A stretch of 64,000 nt of DNA from positions 124,001 to 188,000 of the forward strand of contig NZ_QBKH01000001.1 in NCBI RefSeq assembly GCF_003054045.1, written 5' to 3'. A model generated the notes under the pieces. It was not told the DNA's origin and ran no database searches. It saw nothing but the letters and a program-made list of their open reading frames with translations. Numbering within the stretch: position 1 is the first letter of the stretch; each line of letters begins with the position of its first letter. The stretch is from Sphingobacterium faecium. GTDB taxonomy: Bacteria; Bacteroidota; Bacteroidia; Sphingobacteriales; Sphingobacteriaceae. The position numbers and the translations under genes are program-made. Below, piece by piece: positions 57,321 through 64,000 of this stretch.

Positions 57321-59267
57321 CTATCTTTCTTTGCGGTTGGTTTTTAAGTTATCCCTATCACTATTACTGTTTTGGATAGTAGTGGAGTAAAGAGATGATA
57401 CAAGTTTTACAATAGCCTTGTGATCATATCCATATAATCTATGAAGTTGTTCTTGCGTACCCTGTATTGCAAATTTATCGGGTAAACCTAATCGTTTTAA
57501 GGTTACATTATAGCAGTTTTCTATCATAAATTCCATTATTGCGGATCCTACACCGCCGGATATAGAGCCGTCTTCAACAGTAATTACTGTTGAAAATTGG
57601 CTGAATACTTCATGAAGAAGATCCTCGTCAAGAGGTTTAAAAAACCGTAAGTCGTAATGCGCTATATCGATCTGTTCTAACACCAATTCTTGACAAGCTG
57701 CTATTACATATTGACCTACGGGGCCAAGTGAAAGTATAGCAATATGTTTTCCAGACTTAATTCTTCTACCTTTCCCGATTGCCAACTTCTTAAAATTACT
57801 TGTTGGATTTCCAGATCCTGAACTTTTTGGATAACGAATAGCGAGAGGTCCTTTTATCGTATTAGACTGTGCTGTAAATAGTAGATTTCTGAAATCTTCA
57901 AGATCCATGGGTGACGCTCCTGTTATGTTTGGTATACAACGAAGAAAACAAATGTCGAATGCACCATGATGTGTCGGCCCATCTGCACCAACTACTCCTG
58001 CTCGGTCTATACAGAAGATGACAGGTAGGTTTTGTAAGGCGACATCATGGATAATCTGATCGTATGCGCGTTGTAGAAATGTGGAGTATATGGTACAAAA
58101 TGGCAGCATGTTGTCAGCAGCAAGTCCTGCCGAAAAAGTGACAGCATGCTGTTCGCTGATACCAACGTCAAAAACACGCTCAGGCATTTCGATTTTCATT
58201 TTATTTAATGCACTACCCGAAAGCATAGCCGGCGTGATCGCCATGATACGCGGATTATCTTTTGCAAGTGCGATTAACGTATCACCAAATACTTCCTGAT
58301 AGGTTGTATTAGGGCCTTTAGTACTGCTTTTATTTATTTTTGCTCCTGTATATTTGTCGAAAGCGCCAGGTGCATGCCATTTAGATTGGTCATTCATTGC
58401 AGGTGCAAACCCCTTTCCTTTGACTGTAATACAGTGCAATAATTTCGGACCAGTTATATTTTTGAGCCGTTCAAATGAGTTAATCAGTTTTTTTAGATCA
58501 TGTCCATCAACAGGTCCAAAATAACGAATACCTAATGTTTCAAATAGATTGCTATAACGCATTGCTCCAGTTTTAATCGATTTTTCTAATTTTCGAATGG
58601 TGCTAATAGCCCATTTTTGAGATGGATTTGCTGCTGAAAGGAGAGTTTTTAGGTATAACCTTAAATTGTTATAATGCTTTTCGCTCGTTAAATCTGTGAG
58701 GTAGTTTTGTAGTGCTCCGGTATTGTTATCAATGGACATATTATTGTCGTTTAATATTATAAGCATATTGGGTTGCTCATAACCAGCATTATTCATCGCT
58801 TCAAAGGCTAATCCTGCAGTCATTGCACCATCTCCAATAACGGCGATATGTTGACGATTGTTTTCTCCTCGGTATCTTGCAGCGATAGCCATCCCAAGGA
58901 TTGCTGAAATAGAAGTAGAGGAATGTCCTGTTCCGAATGCATCAAATTCGCTTTCATCTATGTTTGGAAAACCGCTGATACCTCCTAACATTCTATTGCT
59001 ATAAAATTTTTTTCTTCTTCCAGTAAGTAATTTATGAGGATAGGCCTGATGTCCAACGTCCCAGATCAACTTATCTACAGGTGTATTAAATATATAGTGT
59101 AACGCAACGGTGATTTCGACAACTCCTAGACTAGAACTAAAATGCCCACCATTTTCTGAAACATGATCGATAAGGAAAGCTCGTAAATCTTCACAAACTT
59201 GCTCTAGAGATGGGATTGATAAATTTCGTAGATCGACTGGACTATTGATGAGATGATTTTGTTGCAT
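57321..59267 (-). CDS. dxs: 1-deoxy-D-xylulose-5-phosphate synthase
   Basis: 648 residues. It condenses pyruvate and glyceraldehyde 3-phosphate to DXP, the precursor of isoprenoids, thiamine and, by one route, pyridoxal phosphate. Seen: ENGGHFSSSLGVVEITVALH, DVGHQAYPHKLLTGR, the TPP motif GDGAMTAGLAFEAMNNAG with NDNNMSID, HAPGAFDKYTG, GISEQHAVTFSAGLA and RAGVVGADGPTHHGAFDICF. Divergent, 75 bp away, lies a MocR/PdxR-type regulator, an unusual neighbour that suggests control by vitamin B6. Whether this is the only dxs of the genome cannot be seen from here. Confidence 0.95.
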   Translation of the reverse strand: MQQNHLINSPVDLRNLSIPSLEQVCEDLRAFLIDHVSENGGHFSSSLGVVEITVALHYIFNTPVDKLIWDVGHQAYPHKLLTGRRKKFYSNRMLGGISGFPNIDESEFDAFGTGHSSTSISAILGMAIAARYRGENNRQHIAVIGDGAMTAGLAFEAMNNAGYEQPNMLIILNDNNMSIDNNTGALQNYLTDLTSEKHYNNLRLYLKTLLSAANPSQKWAISTIRKLEKSIKTGAMRYSNLFETLGIRYFGPVDGHDLKKLINSFERLKNITGPKLLHCITVKGKGFAPAMNDQSKWHAPGAFDKYTGAKINKSSTKGPNTTYQEVFGDTLIALAKDNPRIMAITPAMLSGSALNKMKIEMPERVFDVGISEQHAVTFSAGLAADNMLPFCTIYSTFLQRAYDQIIHDVALQNLPVIFCIDRAGVVGADGPTHHGAFDICFLRCIPNITGASPMDLEDFRNLLFTAQSNTIKGPLAIRYPKSSGSGNPTSNFKKLAIGKGRRIKSGKHIAILSLGPVGQYVIAACQELVLEQIDIAHYDLRFFKPLDEDLLHEVFSQFSTVITVEDGSISGGVGSAIMEFMIENCYNVTLKRLGLPDKFAIQGTQEQLHRLYGYDHKAIVKLVSSLYSTTIQNSNSDRDNLKTNRKER

Positions 59268-59305
59268 GTACTTTTTTTCTCAAAGGTAATTACTTAGATT
59301 TGCGA

Positions 59306-59342
59306 TACAGATGCAGAATGTGTAAATACTAACAGTACAGAT
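59306..59342 (+). promoter_or_regulatory. Two TACAGAT repeats in the dxs / MocR intergenic region
   Basis: TACAGAT occurs at 59306-59312 and 59336-59342, starts exactly 30 bp apart (about three helical turns). A -7-like TAGATTTG for the regulator gene precedes at 59295-59302. Spaced direct repeats are a usual binding pattern for dimeric MocR regulators. The second copy touches the regulator's start region. Confidence 0.4.
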
Positions 59343-60749
59343 ATGAAGGCGTATAAATTTGAACTATTTACCAATACTATTGAAAAGAATATAAGAACTG
59401 GTATTTTTAAACCGGGCCATAAATTACCTTCTGTACGCGAATTAAAAGAAGAATATAGATTAAGTATTAGTACTATACAACATGGATATGAGTATTTGAT
59501 GATCCATGGTTTGGTAGAAAGTGTTCCAAAATCAGGTTATTACGTTTGTTACCGCCCTGAATCTTTTAAAAAGGAATTAAAATCCAATCTTATTCCAACT
59601 GTAAGAGATGCTATATTTAGTAATCATCTTCAGCTGACAACCTCATTACGTTCTGGTAGTAAATTTTCAGAATTTAATGTAGCCGCCCCAGGCGACTTAT
59701 TGATCCCACAGAAGTTAGTTTTACGGACCATGCAGCAGGTGGTGAGAGAGCAGGGGGCAGGCTTACTACGCTATTATCCATCAAATGGTTCACTCCAATT
59801 AAAGGAAAATATCATTAAACGTGCGGCTGCACATCGTAGCGTTATCCATATAGATGAATTATTGGTTACAGACGGCGCCCTACAAGCCCTTTATATAGCT
59901 TTAGCTTCTACATGTACGGCTGGAGATATCGTAGCAGTAGAAAGTCCCTGTGTATTCTCGATATTGGAGGTCATACGAGTTTTAAATTTGAAAGTCATCG
60001 AAGTTCCAATAGATCCTGATATCGGTTTTGATATTGACTTTTTTAGAAATGCCTGTCATCACAATAAGATCAAAGCCGCAATCTTAACACCTAATTTTCA
60101 TAATCCAACTGGAATATTAATGTCTGATGAACATAAATTGGCTTTGGTGACTATAGCTTATCAATATCATATAGCGCTTATCGAAAATGATATTTATGGT
60201 GATTTAAATTTCCACGGCACACGACCTACAACATTAAGAAGTTTCGATGAAAGCGGTGTGGTCCTTACTTATTCATCTTATGCGAAAACGTTAGCTCCAG
60301 GAATACGACTTGGCTGGTTAGCAGCAGGTAAATTTATGGAACGAGCAGAACAGATTAAATTCTCCTTGGGTAGTACCGTTTCACCAATTTATCAAGAAAC
60401 GGTCAATAAGCTGTTAACTGGCAGCAGTTATGACCGTCATATTCGAACATTTAAGGCACAGCTTGCCAAGAATGCCTATTTTACAGTTAATTTGATTTCG
60501 GATAATTTTCCTCAAAAAACAGCTGTTTTAATGCCTTCTGGCGGTTACAATATTTGGGTTAAGATGCCTGATCATACAGATATGCACTATTTTTATAGAC
60601 AATGTGAGCAGATTGGAGTTCGATTTACCCCAGGCTTCACTTTTTCTTTTTCAGGTGCTTTTGATCACTATTTTCGAGTGGTGTTTGCTGATAAATTTTC
60701 TGATAGAAAAATTGAAGGAATTAAACTTGCCGGACAGCTATTTAAGTAA
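59343..60749 (+). CDS. MocR/PdxR-type regulator (GntR helix-turn-helix plus aminotransferase fold)
   Basis: 468 residues. The winged helix (1-75) shows GIFKPGHKLPSVRELKEEYR and LSISTIQHGYEYLMIHGLVE. The class I aminotransferase-like domain (about 110-468) has the PLP lysine Lys315 in SSYAKTLAPGIRLGW, the Asn/Asp in ILTPNFHNPTG and ENDIYGDLNF, and the C-terminal FRVVFADKFSD Arg. MocR proteins sense PLP or amino compounds, and often control B6 synthesis or transport genes. Here the divergent neighbour is dxs, whose product feeds the DXP route to PLP. Autoregulation and dxs control are inferred. Confidence 0.9.
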   Translation: MKAYKFELFTNTIEKNIRTGIFKPGHKLPSVRELKEEYRLSISTIQHGYEYLMIHGLVESVPKSGYYVCYRPESFKKELKSNLIPTVRDAIFSNHLQLTTSLRSGSKFSEFNVAAPGDLLIPQKLVLRTMQQVVREQGAGLLRYYPSNGSLQLKENIIKRAAAHRSVIHIDELLVTDGALQALYIALASTCTAGDIVAVESPCVFSILEVIRVLNLKVIEVPIDPDIGFDIDFFRNACHHNKIKAAILTPNFHNPTGILMSDEHKLALVTIAYQYHIALIENDIYGDLNFHGTRPTTLRSFDESGVVLTYSSYAKTLAPGIRLGWLAAGKFMERAEQIKFSLGSTVSPIYQETVNKLLTGSSYDRHIRTFKAQLAKNAYFTVNLISDNFPQKTAVLMPSGGYNIWVKMPDHTDMHYFYRQCEQIGVRFTPGFTFSFSGAFDHYFRVVFADKFSDRKIEGIKLAGQLFK

Positions 60750-60837
60750 TTTCTGTACTGGTGTATGTTTCATAAGCTGTAAGGGTTATTGTTTGTAAAG
60801 ACCCCTAGTTTTGTAGGTGTACATTTAACTTAGTAAT

Positions 60838-61344
60838 ATGAACATAATAGCAAAATTTACAGTAGCAACAGAGCAAAGTTTAGACATTCTTGTCAAATTA
60901 ACACGTCAACTAGCAATAGAAAAGTTTTCCATGCTCCTTGATCCACAAGTCATGGAGAATTATATAACCCAATATTTTAATGCAAAAGCTTTGGTCGTTG
61001 AACTGAATAGCATGTCAAATCAATGGCTAGTGGTATATGTGGATGATCAACCGGTGGGCTATGCCCAAATTACTTCAAAAGGCCAGAGAACCTCTTATTT
61101 AGAAGAAAAAAGAGCTATTCGTATTGCCAATTTTGGAATATTAAAACAATATAATTTACCTGCAGTTTGCGACGTATTATTTCAAAAGTGTTTAAGTGTT
61201 TGCAAATCATATGAAGTAATCTGGATTCATGAATATATTCAAAGTCCGTGGATTGAACTTTTTGAAAATAATGGATTTTCGAGAAAAAAGGAAACCTATC
61301 AACTTGATGAATTGCCCTTGACTTCGCTTTATTTAATGACATAG
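60838..61344 (+). CDS. GNAT-family N-acetyltransferase
   Basis: 168 residues. A GNAT-like fold is suggested by LTRQLAIEKFSMLLD at the start, WLVVYVDDQPVGYAQI (beta strand 4 region) and the end motif ELFENNGFSRKKETYQLDEL. The acetyl-CoA pyrophosphate loop (R-x-x-G-x-G/A) is degenerate: IRIANFGILKQYNLPAV has no standard loop. It may have altered activity or be non-catalytic. Located 88 bp behind the MocR regulator on the same strand; MocR proteins can sit beside acetyltransferases, but no link is shown. Confidence 0.7.
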   Translation: MNIIAKFTVATEQSLDILVKLTRQLAIEKFSMLLDPQVMENYITQYFNAKALVVELNSMSNQWLVVYVDDQPVGYAQITSKGQRTSYLEEKRAIRIANFGILKQYNLPAVCDVLFQKCLSVCKSYEVIWIHEYIQSPWIELFENNGFSRKKETYQLDELPLTSLYLMT

Positions 61345-61549
61345 GGCACTTATCAAGTTTCTATGATCTGATACAAAAATAAAAGTAGGATAGTGTTCCG
61401 TTTTTTGCTAGATTATATGACTATTAGATCGTTATTGTCTATGGTATAAAATTTTGCAGAAATATTTTTTTTTAAAAAATGTCCCGAATTGTTAATCTAA
61501 TTTGTCATTAGGATAAATAGTTTATTTATTAACCTTTAAAAAATCAAAA

Positions 61550-61888
61550 ATGAAAGAATTCCTAATGCTAATCCGTGAGTCTGCTGATTATGGAAATTTA
61601 TCTGTAGAAGATATGCAAGTTGATATTCAGGCGCATATCAATTGGGTTGAAGAATTGGTCGCAAATGGACATTTTTTAGAAGGAAATCCATTAGAAGCTA
61701 CTGGTGTTACTTTAAAGCTAAATGTCATTTCAGACGGTCCATATATGGAAACTAAAGAATGTGTAAGTGGCTATTACAAATTATTAGCAAACAGTTTATC
61801 AGAAGTAACTGAATTAGTAAAAAGTTGTCCAGATCTTAAGAATGGTGCAACATTAGAATTAAGAGAGATTATCAATACTGATGAATAA
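61550..61888 (+). CDS. YCII-related (DGPF) protein
   Basis: 112 residues. The family marks are MKEFLMLIRESADYG at the start, HINWVEELVANGHFLEGNPL, and SDGPYMETKECVSGYYKLLA with the DGP(F/Y) motif. The fold is a ferredoxin-like YCII domain. Its ATGAATAA stop region contains the start codon of the following sigma factor, an 8-bp overlap. DGPF proteins are the standard partners of ECF42-type sigma factors, in agreement with the neighbour here. They are thought to be targets or modulators; the biochemical activity is unknown. Confidence 0.93.
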   Translation: MKEFLMLIRESADYGNLSVEDMQVDIQAHINWVEELVANGHFLEGNPLEATGVTLKLNVISDGPYMETKECVSGYYKLLANSLSEVTELVKSCPDLKNGATLELREIINTDE

Positions 61889-63137
61889 TAGCGATCATAA
61901 GACAATTTACAAATTTGCAGATCATCTTTTCAGGGAATCCCATGGAAAGATGATTGCATTGTTGTCTGTGAAATTTGGTTATCAACAAATCGATAATATC
62001 GTTGATGCGGTACAAGAGGCTTTTGAAGTCGCATTAAATGAATGGAAATACAAAGGAATTCCAAATAATAGTTTTGCATGGTTGATTCAAGTCTCTAAAA
62101 ACAAATTAATTAATAAAATCAAACGAGATGCTGTTGGTAATCAAATTATACTTCAATTTGATACTGAAGATCTACAGTTAGATCCAGATGAAGCAGAAGA
62201 TAGTCTGATTAGACTTTTAGTTTACTTTTCTAAGATTAATCTATCTGATAGAAATAAGTTAATCATTGCATTGTTTTATTTATGTGGATTTGGGTATGTG
62301 GAAATCTCTCATGCATTGATGCTATCAATTGAAGCCATAAAAAAGATAATAGGTCGTAGTAAGAGCCTGATTAAGGATTTTGCTGTTCAATATGAAGATT
62401 ATGACCTGAAAGTTTTGCAAAATGAAATGCCTTATTTGCTTCATGTCTTATACCTGATGTTTAATGAGGGGTTTAAATCATCCCGAAAAAATGGCTCCAT
62501 ACATCATGACCTTTGTTTTGAATCCATTCGATTAGCAATTTTGCTTAAAAACTATCAACAAGAAAGTTGCGAATTAAATGCGATTATAGCTTTATTTTTC
62601 TTTCATGTAGCTCGATTTCCAGCAAGGATGCATAATGACATTTGGATATCTATGGAGCATCAAGATCGAACATTATGGGATAAAAATTTAATTGCAGAAG
62701 GTTTTGCTTATTTGAATCGAATAGATCTAAAAAAGAACAAACTAAATAAATATTATTTAGAAGCACTGATTGCCTCCGTACATTTATCTGCAGTTAATTA
62801 TAAAAAAACAAATTGGCAATTGCTTTCAAAACTATATACACAATTGACATTATTAGAGCCCACAATAGCGGTTCAAATCAACAAAATCATTGTTGAAAGC
62901 AATTATTTACCTATAGCAGGGTTAATAGAAAAAATAAATAATTTTGAACCTGATCTAAACGAGTTCCTCAAATTTCCCTTTTACACAACATTGGCTCATC
63001 TTTATGAAAAAAATAAGATGAACCAATTGGCTTCAAAATATTATTTACGCGCTTTGTTACATACCAAAAATCATTTTGATAGAGATTATATTCAGCAAAA
63101 AATAGCTCAGATAGGCCAGTCGCAGGGTATAATTTGA
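61881..63137 (+). CDS. ECF sigma factor with C-terminal extension (ECF42-like)
   Basis: 418 residues. Sigma-2 region (about 10-80) with AVQEAFEVALNEWKYKGIPN and SFAWLIQVSKNKLINKIKRD. Sigma-4 region (about 115-170) with LFYLCGFGYVEISHALMLSI. A long extension of about 240 residues follows (LHVLYLMFNEGFKSS, KNQLIR-free helical repeats, YYLEALIASVHLSA, HLYEKNKMNQLASKYYLRAL), resembling the DUF6596/TPR-like tail of ECF42 proteins. No anti-sigma gene follows, as usual for this group, where the tail replaces it. The DGPF gene overlaps its start. Own-promoter control through the YCII gene is likely. Confidence 0.9.
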   Translation: MNNSDHKTIYKFADHLFRESHGKMIALLSVKFGYQQIDNIVDAVQEAFEVALNEWKYKGIPNNSFAWLIQVSKNKLINKIKRDAVGNQIILQFDTEDLQLDPDEAEDSLIRLLVYFSKINLSDRNKLIIALFYLCGFGYVEISHALMLSIEAIKKIIGRSKSLIKDFAVQYEDYDLKVLQNEMPYLLHVLYLMFNEGFKSSRKNGSIHHDLCFESIRLAILLKNYQQESCELNAIIALFFFHVARFPARMHNDIWISMEHQDRTLWDKNLIAEGFAYLNRIDLKKNKLNKYYLEALIASVHLSAVNYKKTNWQLLSKLYTQLTLLEPTIAVQINKIIVESNYLPIAGLIEKINNFEPDLNEFLKFPFYTTLAHLYEKNKMNQLASKYYLRALLHTKNHFDRDYIQQKIAQIGQSQGII

Positions 63138-63183
63138 AAATATCCGTTTTTAAGTTAAGCTTGAAAAATCCAATAAACGAAAA

Positions 63184-63216
63184 AAACCAACTAGGCAGTT
63201 GGGTTTATTTTTTGAT
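63184..63216 (+). terminator. Terminator after the ECF sigma gene
   Basis: Stem AAAACCAACT / AGTTGGGTTT with one mismatch, 4-5 nt loop, and a T-run, about 45 bp behind the stop codon. Confidence 0.7.
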
Positions 63217-63234
63217 TGCAGAGAGGGCGGGACT
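63217..63234 (-). repeat. Partial copy of the 3' end of tRNA-Ser(GGA)
   Basis: The 18 bases here match the 3' acceptor/T-arm end of the tRNA-Ser(GGA) gene at 63414-63431 with two mismatches (core GAGAGGGCGGGA shared), 197 bp away and in the same orientation. It ends there: no further tRNA parts follow. It could be a decayed attachment-site duplicate or a tRNA remnant. Confidence 0.5.
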
Positions 63235-63279
63235 ATTTCATGATCCCTAATGTAGAAGGTTCATCTAGCGGTTCATTCT

Positions 63280-63316
63280 AGCGAGACCCTAGCAAACCAT
63301 CTTTTAGGGTCTCGCT
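63280..63316. other. Hairpin of unknown role
   Basis: GCGAGACCCTA and TAGGGTCTCGC (11 bp, 63280-63290 with 63306-63316) form a strong G+C-rich stem without a T-run. Just before it, a near-direct repeat (GTTCATCTAGCG / GTTCATTCTAGCG) ends in its left arm. Neither fits a terminator. Confidence 0.5.
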
Positions 63317-63357
63317 GAAAATGAGAAGTATTGAAAAAACGATAGGGCGTATAAAAG

Positions 63358-63392
63358 AAAAACCCTACAAATTGTACAATTTGTAAGGTTTT
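63358..63392 (-). terminator. Terminator of tRNA-Ser(GGA)
   Basis: A palindromic stem (AACCCTACAAATTGT / ACAATTTGTAAGGTT, one mismatch) lies about 24 bp past the 3' end of the minus-strand tRNA and ends in a T-run on that strand. Confidence 0.7.
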
Positions 63393-63414
63393 GATATATT
63401 TTCCTTGTTAGGAT

Positions 63415-63500
<86 letters not shown>

Positions 63501-63621
63501 GTAGTCTGTTGGCAAAAATAGAAGTATAATTCTATTTTCCAAAACAAATTTCAGTAAAAAGTGTTATTTCCGCATTAATAAAAAAACTACCTTTACTTAA
63601 GGTGTTTGAAATTAGAAAATT

Positions 63622-64000
63622 ATGGTCAATAAAAAATTATGGGCAATATTGCCAATTGCTGCCTTAGCATTTGGTTGCCAATCCAATAAAAGTTCAGATC
63701 AAAAGCAAACAGATCGAACTGTATTTTTAGATGTATCAGGAATGGATACCACGGTACATCCAGGCGATAACTTCTTTATGTATGCCAACGGACAATGGTT
63801 AAAAAAGACAGTTATACCACCATCAGAATCAGGTTGGGGGTCATTTTATACCCTTAACGATGAAAATTTACAAAAGCTTCATGGTATATTGGAAAAAGCG
63901 GCACAGTCTAATAGTAAGAAAGGGAGTGATCAACAGAAAGTTGGAGATTTCTATACCAGTGGAATGGATACGATCACGATTGAAAGGCTTGGCATTAAAC
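63622..64000 (+). CDS. M13-family metallopeptidase (neprilysin/PepO-like), N-terminal part
   Basis: The frame runs off the right edge; 126 codons are visible. MVNKKLWAILPIAALAFGC is a lipoprotein signal with Cys at residue 19. The mature part starts with a Ser/Lys/Gln-rich linker and then the M13 N-terminal motif VHPGDNFFMYANGQWLKKTV, followed by IPPSESGWGSFYTLNDENLQ and VGDFYTSGMD. The zinc motif HExxH would lie beyond the window. M13 enzymes are zinc endopeptidases for oligopeptides up to several kDa; here a periplasmic or surface-anchored one. Confidence 0.92.
   Translation, partial: MVNKKLWAILPIAALAFGCQSNKSSDQKQTDRTVFLDVSGMDTTVHPGDNFFMYANGQWLKKTVIPPSESGWGSFYTLNDENLQKLHGILEKAAQSNSKKGSDQQKVGDFYTSGMDTITIERLGIK

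Overview
The window looks like chromosomal DNA from a Sphingobacteriaceae member (Bacteroidota), most likely Sphingobacterium or Pedobacter. The reasons are low G+C, start codons mostly without a Shine-Dalgarno sequence, promoter-like TTTG...TAnnTTTG boxes, and a gene set typical of that group: ATP-dependent PEP carboxykinase beside class 1 FBPase, a RemB/Wzi-like barrel, DPP-IV, a DUF4965 glutaminase-like protein, and secreted glycosidases with Bacteroidota architectures. I count about 51 protein genes, three tRNA genes and two or three gene relics. I see no rRNA, no CRISPR array and no intact insertion sequence or prophage. Most genes lie on the + strand, and convergent pairs are separated by strong, often bidirectional hairpin terminators.

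Layout. 1-3.6 kb: the end of a UbiD-family decarboxylase, a CDGSH protein, a secreted esterase, gene-poor DNA with a decayed RhuM-like fragment, and tRNA-Ser(UGA). 3.7-7.6 kb: a GreA-like factor, a BON lipoprotein paired with a BON-SH3 protein, an L,D-transpeptidase, a 37-residue lysine-rich protein, and a DUF1232 protein. 7.8-13.1 kb: gluconeogenesis (pckA, fbp), a thioredoxin-like protein and an acyl-CoA synthetase. 13.5-22.6 kb: tRNA-His, a VanX-type dipeptidase, an MscS channel, a 1282-residue GH31 enzyme with dockerin-like and cohesin-like modules, and arginase. 22.7-36.1 kb: a PhnB-like protein, a Crp-type regulator, asnB, murI, a GH125 mannosidase, a RemB-like barrel, aroQ, DPP-IV, a FUSC transporter and ferritin.

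36.4-42.1 kb: a two-component system followed by a three-gene overlapping operon (USP-like, membrane-anchored unknown, DUF1275), with two identical 15-bp repeats at the junction, then a Crp-type regulator with an AhpD-like protein. 42.4-47.7 kb: an S9 peptidase and a DUF4965 protein. 48-52.6 kb: a DUF4198 / DUF3325-like / DUF3649-like / PepSY operon facing a PchR-like AraC regulator, which I read as an iron-siderophore reduction module. 52.9-61.4 kb: an FAD oxidoreductase, a tandem GNAT, an AraC regulator, map, dxs divergent from a MocR/PdxR-type regulator, and a GNAT. 61.5-64 kb: a YCII (DGPF) protein overlapping an ECF sigma factor with a long C-terminal extension (ECF42-like), tRNA-Ser(GGA) beside a partial copy of its own 3' end, and the start of an M13 metallopeptidase.

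Working together: much of the window serves envelope upkeep (LdT, VanX, MurI, MscS, BON proteins), scavenging of glycans, peptides and iron (GH31, GH125, esterase, DPP-IV, S9, PepSY module, ferritin), and central metabolism. The parts I consider least described are the two-component/DUF1275 locus with its repeats, the GH31 enzyme with dockerin and cohesin in one chain, the signal-less BON-SH3 protein, and the dxs/MocR junction with 30-bp-spaced repeats. All functional statements rest on motif recognition by eye.
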